A stretch of DNA of 64,000 nucleotides. Origin: Metaphire vulgaris (lineage: Eukaryota > Annelida > Clitellata > Crassiclitellata > Megascolecidae). Each line of letters opens with the position of its first letter. Position 1 is the first letter of the stretch. This document shows, piece after piece, positions 12,315 to 23,605 of the stretch. Position numbers and translations under genes: made by a program. Location: NCBI GenBank assembly GCA_018105865.1, contig CM030834.1, positions 6,496,668 to 6,560,667 of the forward strand, written 5' to 3'. The notes under the pieces are model-generated. The model was given only the letters and a program-made list of their open reading frames with translations, had not been told where the DNA came from and made no database searches.

Positions 12315-12991
12315 CAGGGCTTTTTTGTAAAAAAATATTTTCCGGAGCGCAACAGTCGGAAGTCACTTGTCAACATGACGTAGTCACGTAGCTATATATA
12401 TATGTATAATCTATAATATTAAGATCCTTATCTGTATGTCTGTCTGTTACCTTCAAGCGTTCTGATTGGTTGACTATTGGTAGACGGTTTAGACCGTTTA
12501 GTCCTTACGTCGCGATGCGTTGGTGGACGATGTTCGAAGACGACGTTGCTATTGGTAACAATTGTTCGTAGCTTGAGGATCTTAACGTACATTTTAACGT
12601 ACACAAAAAATACGTGTACAGCGTCACAAATGGCCACAGTTGCGTGATTTTAACGTACATAGGCCTAATTATTACGTGGCGCAGAGCCTGGCTAGGTGGC
12701 GATCATTGAAATGTTGTTCAGCATGAATTCAATGATTGGGTATTAGGTATAGGTATTGGATTAGTATTATCCTGCACTGCGAGCGAAGCGAGCGAACGAA
12801 GCGAGCATCTTTCTAGTATATATATATATATAATGATTATAATCAATACAATACAACAATGTATAGATATAGTTCTAAATTTTCTATTTAATAATTTAAT
12901 TTTGCAAAAAGAACAGTCTTCGGATTTTCCGGAACGCGGTCCGGATTTTCCGGAGCGCCGCTCCGCCTCGCTCCGGCACAAAAAAGCCCTG
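12315..12991. mobile_element. hAT-type MITE carrying a nested Helitron-like element
   Basis: The ends CAGGGCTTTTTTGT and ACAAAAAAGCCCTG are inverted, with flanks TGTAGACC and TGTAGATC (7 of 8 matching). The interior next to each end shares a TTTTCCGGAGCGC-like segment. About 407 bp of the 677 bp is a separate later insertion (12410-12816). Confidence 0.8.
12410..12816 (+). mobile_element. Non-autonomous Helitron-like element, copy 1
   Basis: It starts TCTATAATATTAAG and ends GCATCTTTCTAG followed by T, so it has a 5' TC, a 3' CTAG and an A|T target, as Helitrons do. It shares most of its length with copy 2 at 52219-52667, including CTTCAAGCGTTCTGATTGG and GCGAGCATCTTTCTAG. No convincing 3' hairpin was seen and there is no coding capacity. 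Confidence 0.65.
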
Positions 12992-13731
12992 TGTAGATCC
13001 ATTGGAATGAATTGGCTGTATTTATTTAAAGCTGCATTTTATATTATTTTCATTCAGATTTGTTCTGTTATAATTAAAATTATCCGGAATTATCTTAGTT
13101 ACTCTTTCATGCAATGACATTTTGCTAATCATTCCGCTATTATATTTTAACACCATGGTGCTTTAAGAATCGCTGGCGATTATACACCTGCTTTGCGGCG
13201 TAATGGACATTCATAGATTTCACAGTAGATAGACTTAATTAATTCGTGGAACAAGACCGAGATCAAGACAATAGACACTGTTTCGTCGATGCAATCTCGA
13301 CACGAGACTTTTTTTGAGCAGACACGGCATTATCTATGGATGTGACTAGGTTTAAACGGGATTCAGTATGAGAAGCATTCGGATTGACAGCTCACACTCG
13401 TCTATAATCTCTGAGCGGATGACAGCGATAATTAATCGGCGCTTGACTCAGCTGACAAATGTCGTCTGAGGAATGACGAAAGAGAACGAGAAACAATTGA
13501 CTGGGATTGACTACACACTGCACAAGAATAAGCCTCCTAAGTACTGGCAAAGTCTCGTATAATCGTCTCTATTATAATTCATCGACATTCACAACTATGA
13601 CAATATCCTTGCACAGATCAGACAGAAGCCGCGCAATTTTCTGAAAAAATTAGCCAACTTCTTTTCAAGGTTTCCCACGCTCAAATTTCTCTAAGACATT
13701 TTCCACCTGAGTGCTACACTGAGGAATGACG

Positions 13732-14009
13732 CTGGCCCGTTTGAACTGGGGTGCAGCTGCACCCCTAAGAAAATGTAGGGGATGCAATGCACCCCCTGGA
13801 AAGATGATGGCCTGCACCCCTTCTGCACCCCCTGTATCCTGAAATACAGGGGTGCAGAGTGTGCAGAGAACCATTTTTGCCTGTCAAGCTTTTTTGAGGT
13901 AAAATTGAGCGTTGATGGCTTTTTTGCTTGACAAGGATTTGAAAGAGAAAAATAATTTAACTTCGGAAAAATCTGCACCCCCTGACCAAAATTCGTTCCG
14001 ACGGCCCTG
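13732..14009. mobile_element. hAT-type MITE with GCACCCC-rich interior
   Basis: The inverted ends CTGGCCCGT and CGGCCCTG are flanked by a perfect 8-bp duplication GAATGACG (13724-13731 and 14010-14017). The interior is full of GCACCCC/GGGGTGC words. No intact coding region. Confidence 0.8.
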
Positions 14010-14055
14010 GAATGACGCCATGTAATTCCACATGACTCGAACCAATTATCTATCC

Positions 14056-14361
14056 CAGTGGTTCTCAGACCCCTTTGCCTCGCGGACCACTTTCGAAGAT
14101 CACAAATTTCTCGGGACCACCTGAAAATTGAGAAAAATCATGACAAACAAAAAAGGGTCATTGCGTGTGATCTTCGTCCCTCGCCAGTGCCCCAACAAGC
14201 AAAAATCGTCACTTACTTAATTGTGCTGCTTGCTCTATGGAAAATATAGGCCTACAGTATATGTCTAATTTTTATTAACGTTTTTTCAGAATTTGCCGCG
14301 GACCACTACACCCCTCTCGCGGACCACTTTTGGTCCGCGAACCACGGGTTGAGAACCACTG
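14056..14361. mobile_element. hAT-type MITE (CAGTGGTTCTCA ends)
   Basis: The ends CAGTGGTTCTCAGACC and GGTTGAGAACCACTG are inverted, with internal GCGGACCACTTT repeated near both ends. Flanks do not give a clean duplication. It contains TGACAAACAAAAAAGGGTC at 14141. Confidence 0.75.
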
Positions 14362-15229
14362 AATTCTATTCTCCCAGCTCTCTGTTCAAAACACCGACTA
14401 GTAAAATTACAGACATTACAGACATTACAGATTAAAGGTCAAATGACTCGACAAATAATTCTAAAATTCTGGAAATCTCCCAGTTTTAAGTCTTTGAATG
14501 CCTTTATATTAGATGACCTTGATGTCTGAGGATGAGCGACTCGTGACCGGCGTTGAGTCCTCGGAGATAGCGCAGGGCGTCTGCCTCTGCTGCTCTGCCT
14601 CTGCAACGGCGGCGGCGGCGGCATTTGCGGTGCCAACGAACCGGTGCTACTAATTAAACGCCAAAGCACCTGCATCAGTTTATCGCTCCGTTAGACTGCG
14701 CTGTTTACATCTCGATCGCCGTCTGTTTATTTTGACTAGTTCTCGTTCTCTCACGTCTCCTCTCCCCCTCCTTCCCCCTCCCCTTATCCACCGTCGCTGT
14801 CTTCCATCTCACCTCGCACTTAGCAGCTCAATCGCGTGCGATTTCCTTCCGCCCCTACACTCCTTGCAGCTCCCCTGCTGAGCGATCGACCTCGCTTTCA
14901 TCGACAACGATGTCGGTTCTTCATTGCGCACTCGAGTGGGAAAGGGGGAAAGAGTGATCGAGGGGGAGTCGTGATAAGGCGCTTCTAGTGACATCATGCT
15001 CCCTCTGTTCAAGAAGAAGAAAAGCCCAATGACTGATGCAAACGAGAGATAAAGCGTCGTCTGATTTTGCTGTCGGCAATTGGATAAACTCACGTCAAGT
15101 CCTTAGGTCTCTCTCTCTGCTGAAGTACGTCGTCTTTGCGTCAAGAAGTCGATGCACGCACGTTGAACTATAATTATTTCAAAATGGTCGAACACGGTCG
15201 ATTGCTGTTTGAAGTTGTGGCAAAACTTC
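14362..15229. other. Intergenic, nothing recognised
   Basis: It contains a short GGC tract (14607-14621) and a pyrimidine-rich stretch (14740-14800). Open frames on the minus strand show no known domain. Confidence 0.5.
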
Positions 15230-15420
15230 CATTAGCATCGTCACGGGAGGGGGCAAGTGGGGCAACTACCACCCCCCCACTAACCTGACCCCAGACCACC
15301 TATCAAATTCGTACAAATCCGGTGAGAAAGTTTTTTGTGGAGGGAGTGTGTGGGGTGGGGTAAGGAATCTGACACACCAGCCCATTTTGTCCCAACCTAA
15401 AATTCCTGGCGACGCCACTG
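15230..15420. mobile_element. Short MITE, CAGTGGCGTCGCC family (inverted copy)
   Basis: The right end CCTGGCGACGCCACTG pairs with the degenerate left end CATTAGCATCGTCACGG. A perfect 8-bp duplication AAAACTTC flanks it (15222-15229 and 15421-15428). Same family as 4383-4535. Confidence 0.8.
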
Positions 15421-15546
15421 AAAACTTCTAAGAAATAAGCCTACAAATTGCATTTCAGCGTATTATCGATGGCTTGTACTTCGACGTCAAATGCAACGAT
15501 TTAGCCTTTGATTTTAATTGTTATTATGGTAGAATATCCTAAGAAA

Positions 15547-15775
15547 AGGGACGCGGTTGAGTAGTGGTGGAATTCTTGTCACGTAATCTGGGGTCACGTG
15601 TTCGAATCTGGTCCCAGCCACTGCGGAACGACCTTTGACCTTCACCCCCTAATTGGCTGAGAAAGGCAAAGGGACACCACCATAATCATCCCGGGGTCGC
15701 ATAAAAGCCATTTGGACCACCTTAGGGCAGACAACTTATCATCTCCCCAATTATCTATCTGATAATAAATATAAT
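15547..15775 (+). mobile_element. tRNA-derived SINE
   Basis: An A-box-like GGTTGAGTAGTGGTGG (near 15555) is followed about 35 bp later by the B-box-like GTTCGAATCTGG (near 15600), the spacing of a tRNA promoter. The body after that does not fold as a tRNA, so this is a SINE rather than a tRNA gene. Confidence 0.6.
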
Positions 15776-15787
15776 TTTTTCCTATAT

Positions 15788-15962
15788 AGCATGGTGCGCT
15801 ATTCCCGTGGTTAGTGAGACGGCCTAACAGTCGTAAGGTTAGAAGTTCAACTCTTGGCTGCGAAAGAAACATTTGGTTGTTTCTGACCCAGACGCTCATC
15901 CACTTGACTCGGATGAGAGGCGTGTGCGTGCATAAGATTTCGAAGAATCAGCCATACGACAA
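15788..15962 (+). mobile_element. tRNA-derived SINE, second type
   Basis: A-box-like GTGGTTAGTGAGACGG and B-box-like GGTTAGAAGTTCAACTC lie at tRNA-promoter spacing, followed by an unrelated body that runs into an (ATT)n tract. Confidence 0.6.
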
Positions 15963-15965
15963 GAC

Positions 15966-15966
15966 A

Positions 15967-16052
<86 letters not shown>

Positions 16053-16081
16053 CATCATCATCATCATCATCATCACCATCA
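15966..16081. repeat. (ATT)n/(ATC)n microsatellite
   Basis: About 29 ATT units, then ATC units. It yields poly-Ile and poly-Asn open frames that are artefacts. Confidence 0.95.
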
Positions 16082-16088
16082 TTATACA

Positions 16089-16385
16089 AGACAATTTCTT
16101 AAGCGCCGTAAGCATAGCTAACAGAGGCCAAAGTCAAAGCGCTTTACAAGAATGAGGCATTAAACAAGTACGTTTTCAGCTGTTTACGGAACCGATCCAT
16201 CAATGTCTCGACCGTCAGCGACTTGGGGAGCGAGTTCCCACGTCGGAAGGACCTGTCCCCAAACCCCGCTGTCTTAAGCGGCGGAGGAACGATCAGATGA
16301 TTGCTAAGACTCGATCGTAGTTGAGAGCGGCGTTCGACCGTCGAGGATCCAATCCATAAAGTATAGGTCACGCTATTTTTGGCCA
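16089..16385 (-). mobile_element. CR1/L2-like LINE 3' end
   Basis: It begins with the words AAGCGCCGTAAGCATAGCTAAC and AAAGCGCTTTACAAG, followed by a diverged coding end that contains GAGTTCCCACGTCGGAAGGA. The same layout occurs at 25800-26165 and 32700-33855; the latter has an attached reverse transcriptase on the minus strand, which gives the orientation. Confidence 0.6.
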
Positions 16386-16969
16386 TATTTGACCCCTCCA
16401 CTGTCACAAACTGTCACAAATCTCGGACTCTTTCCTCCATATCGTCGTTCATAAATTACGCCAGGTAGGTTTTCTATTTAACATATTAGATTTTCTCGTT
16501 CAATTTTCTGCAGCAAAACAAATATTCCACTTCCGACAATGATAACGAATACAATCGAGACCTAAAATTTAATATATCTCAGGAAAAACGTGTTAATGAG
16601 CAATTAAAAGCGTCATTTGCTATACCGCCTATTAGGTATATTCAATCTTGAATCAAAAAGATTCTGCATGAGAATCTCATTCTATACGCGTCTTGCCATA
16701 CGGCGATAACAGACACGCTTTAAATGTATTTTATAAGCAAATCGTTCCTGTGAATGCTTTCCTTGAGAAAATCTGGAAAAACTGAGTTAACATCTCGCAG
16801 TCACATGGATATCATGCCACGACAGATCAAGTCATGCCCAGCAGTATGTTGCCAACGTATTGTGATTTAGGCTTTATTACAGCATCACAATTCAGCGAAG
16901 TCCGACCTGCACCTCATCATGGTGGGTATGCAGCACCGCTGGAAGCAGAGAATCGCCTGCAGAGGCAAT

Positions 16970-17600
16970 GTCATTAGTGGTGAGTGAAAGTGCTCGTATT
17001 TGAAGGGCCACGCAGGTGGACGGAGTCTGCCGCAGGGACCTTGAAAACTACAGCCAAGCAGGATCCGGCGAACATAATGTAATGTGGAATTTGTATAGCG
17101 CCTCTTCTATTTCTACTCAGAGGCGCTCCTGGCATTGGAGTCGCAGGGTAAAATAGTGAGCCTTTAGCTTTCGCATTGAGCAGAGCGAAGGAGTAAGAAG
17201 TGATTCCCGAATGGATGGGTTCAAGGCAATCCAGATGGAGCCACTGCAAAAGCCCGACGCTGAGCAAGAGCTGTGCGTGATCTGGGGACATAAACATTCT
17301 TCTGATCAGTGGAGCGGAGCAGGCGATGAGCAGTGGAAGAGGGTGACTTGAAAAGCTAAGTAATGTAAGACGGTGCCTGACCTCGAATTGCTGCAGAAAC
17401 AATAATTACTTGTTTGAATTTAATGTGGTCAGAAATTGGAAGCCAGTGGAGGGTGTTAAGCATAAAATCTGAAATACTAGAGTAGCGAGGAACTTTAGCC
17501 ACAAGACGAGCCGCAGCAGTTAGGAGAGATTGCAGAGTGGAGAGCAGGCTTTGGGTAGGCCGAGATAAAGAGAATTGCAATAGTCTAACATATGGCAGAA
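16970..17600 (-). pseudogene. CR1/L2-like LINE reverse transcriptase C-terminal fragment
   Basis: The minus strand encodes LTAAARLVAKVPRYSSI and NTLHWLPISDHIKFK, the typical thumb/C-terminal motif of CR1/L2-type reverse transcriptases, then a degraded stretch and a TATAGCGC-type 3' untranslated end near 17090. It is truncated and frameshifted. The 700 bp before it (16386-16969) holds nothing recognised. Confidence 0.7.
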
Positions 17601-18365
17601 ACTACTCATGGGGGGACGAGGAAGGCAAGCTAGGCAACTACTCCCAACTGCTTTACCATCTGAAAAGCACCAGACCAAGTAGCGGTTTCCTTACTGGCTT
17701 ACCTTGCCAGGAGAGGACTGGTGTCTAGTCTGGAGTAAGAGACTTATGAAATTGAAATGGGAAGAAAACTGCAAACAGCTGCGTAGAGACATCTCATTTA
17801 AACCTCATCGTTATCCAATGGATTTTTCAACGGGAGAAAGACATGATTATAGCTTATTGCGAATTTAGATTATTCATATACTTGTAAAGTTTAGCATTAT
17901 TAAAGTTATGCAACTTATGCTGCATTGTAAAACTCATTGCGTTGCGTATCTTTTTAAAAGGGCGAAAGAATTGAGTCAACGTCATTAGAATACAACTTTT
18001 CCATTTTCTCTCGACTCCTTGTAAACAGCTAATCGGCGACCATCGATTTCCATTAATCAAGTCAAAGGGCTTTCGCCCCTGAGTGTCTCTGTCAAGAACT
18101 TTCTCCTCATGAGCACTACGGAGTGCCACAATAAGACAAGACTTGCTGGGGCCAGATGTAGCGCGCGTTTTGCCCTCTAACCTCGTGCCTGTTAAGATCA
18201 CAGGAGTCGACATCAAAGCGAAAGCGGGTGTCGGCGGCGACGGGTGTGACCCAGTGGGACAGAGGTGGCGTGGGTAGAGAGAGGTTCTCAGGCGATGCCA
18301 CAATAGATGGAAGCACACGGCAGAATTACACTAAATATACGCAATAACAGACGAAAACGTAGTCT

Positions 18366-18438
<73 letters not shown>

Positions 18439-18567
18439 GGACAACGAAATGAAGAGATGCGAAAAGCAAGTCATAAAAGTCATAAAATGAATCACCGTAG
18501 GAATAAGAAAGATCAGAGCCAGCGAAATTGGGAGAGGGAGAGACAGCGAGAGAGAGAGAGAGAAGAG

Positions 18568-18604
<37 letters not shown>

Positions 18605-19032
18605 CAAAGTGGAGAGAATTTTTGACGGCAGAGAAAATAGATGGAAGTTGGGCTCATCAAAGAAGAGTCGTTGTGGGAAAATGTTAGCTACACATTGATA
18701 TAATAGGCGACGACGCACACGAGCACATTTGCTGTTTATAACAGACTTCTGTCTGTGCACTTAAAAATTATTATAAGATGAAATCTGATTAAGCCATCAA
18801 GTCTTTCGGTGGAAATAACGTGACAACAGTTATTCTTGCCCAGTAAATCCGTCCTCAATTGCGCTTTAAGTTTGCAACAGTTGTTCTTATAGTTGCCCTG
18901 CTACTCATCTGAAAAAGTATCTTAAAACGTCATCGATAAAGTATGAATTGGATACATGCAGGTCCTCTTAATCTTTGCAAGTCCTATAAGCCTATATAGG
19001 TGTAATATAGTCTCAGGATTCACGGCTCAGAT
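17601..19032. other. Gene-free stretch with two (GA)n tracts
   Basis: (GA)n runs occupy about 18366-18437 and 18540-18601. No exon or terminal repeat could be supported elsewhere in it. Confidence 0.55.
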
Positions 19033-19610
19033 CAGTGTTGTCCAAGGGTTCCGAGAGAAACTGCAAGGGTTCCGCAGAAATATTTTTAAATATTTAAAAT
19101 TGCAGGATTTTTTAAAACTAACATTCTCATATAATCAAACTCACGGTATCCTGTGATAGAATTTATGTTTTTACAAATTAATTTCTAGGTATTATTTCCA
19201 AACAGCTAGTATTATAATAAAGCTGTTAGACTAAGATTAGAAGTTAAGACCTAAGTCTTTACATTTGTGACACCAGTACATTGTACCATTGTACTTGAAT
19301 AAAGATTAGGCCTACTTATAGTATTTAGCAATGCTTTACCTTCAGTGTAACCTGGTGTAACGTTAGGCCTACATGTAGGTTACTCGACTAAGGTAACATT
19401 TACACTTAAATTCATCGTAACGTTACACAAAATTTTCTCGGTATACGCTTCAGTGTAGCCTGGTGTAACGTTACATGTACTGTAGGTTACTCGACTAAGG
19501 TAACATTTAGGCCTACACTTAAAGTCATCGCAACGTTACGTTTTCTCTGTGAACAACGATTAAATTAACTTTCCAGGGTTTCGTGGACTCACAAACTTGG
19601 GACAACACTG
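19033..19610. mobile_element. hAT-type MITE with internal tandem duplication
   Basis: The ends CAGTGTTGTCCAAG and CTTGGGACAACACTG are inverted. Flanks GCTCAGAT/GCTTAGAT match at 7 of 8. Two diverged copies of a roughly 100-bp unit, at about 19340-19437 and 19448-19545, both contain GTTACTCGACTAAGGTAACA. The two units differ by GGCCTA insertions at two TA sites. Confidence 0.8.
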
Positions 19611-19880
19611 GCTTAGATATAGGCCTATGCAAATACCAGTCGCTTTGCCAATGCAGACAGTCACACAGTCACACGTAAGTCGACACATAATGTTGTCATC
19701 AGTGTTTTTATCAGTTTCATCCAGGCTCCAGGCCTTGCGAGGGTGGTGGAGGTGACTTGGACTTTTGCGAACAACTATACACAATAGGTGTGCTGAGGGG
19801 TTCTTTCAGCTACATTTCTACCGAATTTCATCAAGATTTGTCATAATGTGGCAAAGTTATAGCCAAAATAAAAGGGTGAG

Positions 19881-19881
<1 letters not shown>

Positions 19882-19943
<62 letters not shown>

Positions 19944-20268
19944 CCCATGCTCAATGCTACCGGGCCCTGGTATGAGCTGGCATACCATCGGTCAAGGAAC
20001 CGCCCGGTCTTCTCAGATCCGATGGAAAGAGACCGGACGGCATGACCATGATTCCGTGGCAAGCCGGCCGCTGCCTGGTGTGGGACGTCACAGTGGCAGA
20101 CACAGTTGCTGCCATCATGCCACTCATCTGCCATTGACGTCTCTCTCTCCAGGAGCCGCTGCTGGAGCAGCATCATTGCATCAGTCAGAAAAATCGCCAA
20201 GTACACTGACTTATCGAGGGCATTAATATATATATATATATATATATAATATATATATATATATATGT
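19882..20268 (+). repeat. (TA)n tracts enclosing a retroelement-like fragment
   Basis: (TA)n runs at 19882-19940 and 20226-20268 enclose about 285 bp whose plus strand reads [16 protein letters not shown] and [12 protein letters not shown] before a stop. I associate this pattern with ORFs near reverse transcriptases in marine invertebrates, but the assignment is uncertain. Confidence 0.45.
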
Positions 20269-20270
20269 AT

Positions 20271-20882
20271 AGGCCACTGAGAGAAATTTCGGCCCCTGTG
20301 CAGAATGGCCGGCGGGCCCCGAATTTTTAAAAAATTGCTGACATTGGTTTGTCATTGTCATTGGTTTAACCCAAATTAACCGACACAATGTCATGTTGCA
20401 ACTCTCGAAAACTAGAGATGACCTTTTTTCTTGTCGCTCTTTTTCACACTAAGCGTCATTTCACACTTTTCTTGGGGGCGAGATAATTTTTTGGCAAGAT
20501 TTCGCCAAATTTTGGCAAATTTTGGGCAATTTTTTTTACCAATTTTGGCAAATTTGAAAATATTTGACATTTTTTGGCAAATTTTCGACAATTTTGGCGA
20601 TTTCTTGCACATTTCCCATTTATTTATTTACTTAATACATTATTTCTTCATTTTCCTTGGGGGAGGGCCCGCCCGCCCCTCTCCCAAATGACTCCCCTGT
20701 TCACACTGTTCATTTTGATGCTTTTGATGTCCTCAGGTCCGGGCCCCCTTTTACTCGCCGGGCCCCCTTTCTTTAGTGTTATTATTGGTATTATTGTTAA
20801 TTATGCATATTCATCATCGGCCCGGGCCCCCTCGAGACCGCCGGGCCCCTGTGCATTTGCCCCTGCCCCTCCCTCTCGGAGG

Positions 20883-20886
<4 letters not shown>
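20271..20886. mobile_element. MITE, AGGGCCTCCGAGAG family (copy 1)
   Basis: The ends CACTGAGAGA and CTCTCGGAGGCCCT are degenerate inverted repeats. The interior matches the copy at 24671-25334 in reverse orientation: shared TTAAAAAATT, a TTGGGTTAA-type segment and many TTTTGGCAAATTT words. A (TA)n tract follows (about 20886-20936), so the target duplication cannot be read. Confidence 0.7.
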
Positions 20887-20926
<40 letters not shown>

Positions 20927-20939
20927 TATATATATCCTT

Positions 20940-23605
20940 ACTTACTGACTGTAAAGTCTGATGAACAAAAAATTCATTAGACCTTAAAATGGGCGACAAA
21001 CAAAACAAAAGTCACCCGTTAAATGAACGTCATGCTCCTCAGCTGGTGTAATTTAATTGACCCGCAAAAAGATAACTGGAATCTTAACTGGGGGCTACAG
21101 CTGCTCCAACCAGTAGCGTGCAGAGGAGGCGGGTGGGGCGGTGGCCCCGGGCGCAGACCGGGGCGGGCGTAAAAATTGACCCGACGATTTTTTTATCAAC
21201 GCTTTGCCACTACTTTTTACTACTGCTGTCGTACCATCTAAAATTTTGCTTTTATGCTCAAATATTAAGATCAACATAAACAAAATTTAAAAATAATCGG
21301 ATCTGTCTATAGATTTCAGCCACAAGTGAAAAGTTGTTTGCTTCCGTTCCTTGACATTCAAGCGGTGTCACAGTGTCACTAGACAAAGCGAAGCAATTTA
21401 GCCTAATGTGGTCAGTCACTCTCTACCACAGCGGCTGCCGGGCAGTACCGGCCATCGAAAAATCAGTACTCGGCTGGCATCGAAATTTGACTGAATGATC
21501 GTAAACAAAGTTCAGTAATTAAAGCAGTAACGGAGCTAGGGTGTCCGGCGCCCGGGGACAAAACAAACTGATTGCGCCCCCAGGCCCCCTGAACTTGACG
21601 AAACCCCTAAGAAGCCAAAAAGGGCGCCGCTCTGTTCATCTTGGCACCCCTTCAATCCTTCATTCTTCATTCAACATCGCGAACATCCTGACAAGCAAAT
21701 AAAGGTTATCACGGTCACCTAGCGAGTGGAACTCCTTACCTTAAACCAATTTTGGCGCCCCCTCGCCCCCAAAATCATCCCTGGGAAGAGGTGTAGGGGC
21801 AGAGGTGTCATGTTAATAGCCTAATGACGTATAAAACCGCCGTCGACCAAAGTCAAACATTACATTAGAATCCAGTTCAATCGAAGCGCAAGGCACCCGA
21901 TAGGCCTATAAACTATATTTCGAAATGAGCGAGTTCGATGTATCAGTGTATATTTTGTATCTATTAAGTTGTTTTGGACGGGGCCGGCGCCTAAACTTCT
22001 ATATACAGTAATCAGGATTTCTATATAGACCCAAGCGACAGGATTCTACAGAATGGGTAAGAACATATAGCCGACAAAGATTCAGAATAAGTTCATGAAT
22101 TTGTTTAAAAGCTAATATAAAATCTAGTATATATCTAAGTAGCGGAAAGCATCGCCATGCTTCTGGTGACACATATATGCATGCTCTTTAATGAAATTTA
22201 GTTCTAACGCAGGCCTGCATGTGGTTTGTACAGAGGCGTAGCAGCCATATGGACAACCTGGTCAATTGCCAAGGGCCCCCGACCTGCAACGGACAAAGCA
22301 GGACCAGTTTCAAGCGCACGGTGCAAAGGTACACTGTTCTGCTTAAAGATGAACAGCTCAACGTACTTCTGTCATTCTTTATTTAATCCACTTCTCAGCA
22401 ATTCTATTGCAATCAGTGGCGTCCTGGGTTACAAAAAGGCGTCCCATAGGCCAAGATTTTATGTCCAAATATAATATACGCGTATTATACGTAAAAATAC
22501 GTTGGTTGTGGCGTCGAGCTCGAAGTACTTCTACTGTTACCCAATATATGGAGGCCTACATGTACACAGGGCCTGTAGAAATTAACGAAGTCATGGAAGC
22601 CGTGAATTCCGTGATTTTTATCGTTTGGTGTGAATTCCATGAATTTTTCAAATTGCCGTGAATTGCCGTGATTGTCATAAATTTTGCGAAATGAACGCAA
22701 CATGTCGTTCAGGGCTTAGAAATAATTAGGTCTAATTATAAATCAATGTTCTACAAACACAGCAACCAACATGTAGACCGATGTATCGAACGTTGACTTA
22801 ACTCTCGGTCCACCACAGTTAATTCCATTTGGAACCCTCTATTCACTGCCTCTAATCGTTAATCGCAGACTAATAGTCTATAGAAACAGTCCATTATCTA
22901 CAGCAACAAAGAATAAACTCGAGAAGATCAAAAATGTTACTCCAGCACCCCTCCACAGATTGTCGCAGACCTCGATATCCAGATGCCCGCGGCCATTAAA
23001 CAGCCGGAGCAACTGAGATCTGGTACAATGTACAATGAAACTGCTTTCTGTTGATACCAGTTTATTCTGAGATTAGTCAAAGCGCTTTGGGTCACCCAAC
23101 ATCGAATTAGATCTAAATTTTAAAATAACAAGTTGATGTCTGTTATGTCTTCAGCTAAATTTTAACATTTCAGTTCACTCGTTTTAGGCAACGTACTTTA
23201 ACGTACGGAACTTTTACCGTACGCGTATTATATGCCTACGCATTTTATCATCAGAGACAAAATGTGTACAATACGCAGGCCTGGAGCGGGTTCAAGTCCC
23301 GTTAGTGCCCCTCAGTGGCTTTCACACAGGCAGTAATGCCTTCTAAGCCACTTTAAATCATGCTAAGTTAATTAGCCTCACTTGGCGCAACTCAATAGTT
23401 ATAAATATAGCTCGGAAATCCCTTGTTTCGATTTCAGCAGAATTCCATTGGTTTCGGTTAAAACGTAGGCCCTATTGGTGGGTTTAGAACTCTGTGTCCG
23501 GCAGCTAGAATTTCGTCTGTTATCTCAATCTACTTTTACAGGACAATAGGCCTAATTCTGAATTGTTGATTTTCTCATATTGTCAGCCGACCTAACAATA
23601 TTATA
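20940..23605. other. Gene-free stretch with partial MITE ends
   Basis: Unpaired MITE-like ends are seen near 21112 (CAGTAGCGTGCAGAGG), 21530 (CAGTAACGGAGCTAGG) and 22405 (CAGTGGCGTCCTGG). A SINE-like B box, GGGTTCAAGTCCC, lies near 23290. The acceptor-like TACTTTTACAG near 23532 could end a 5' untranslated intron of the gene that starts at 23606. Confidence 0.5.

Noticed and set aside
15547..15962. tRNA genes
   Set aside because: A and B boxes are present but no cloverleaf closes, and unrelated bodies follow, so they are SINE promoters.
15814..16155. Poly-Ile and poly-Asn open frames
   Set aside because: They translate the (ATT)n/(ATC)n tract and overlap SINE sequence.
18307..18760. Arg-Glu rich open frames on both strands
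   Set aside because: Two (GA)n runs create them; flanking residues show no domain.
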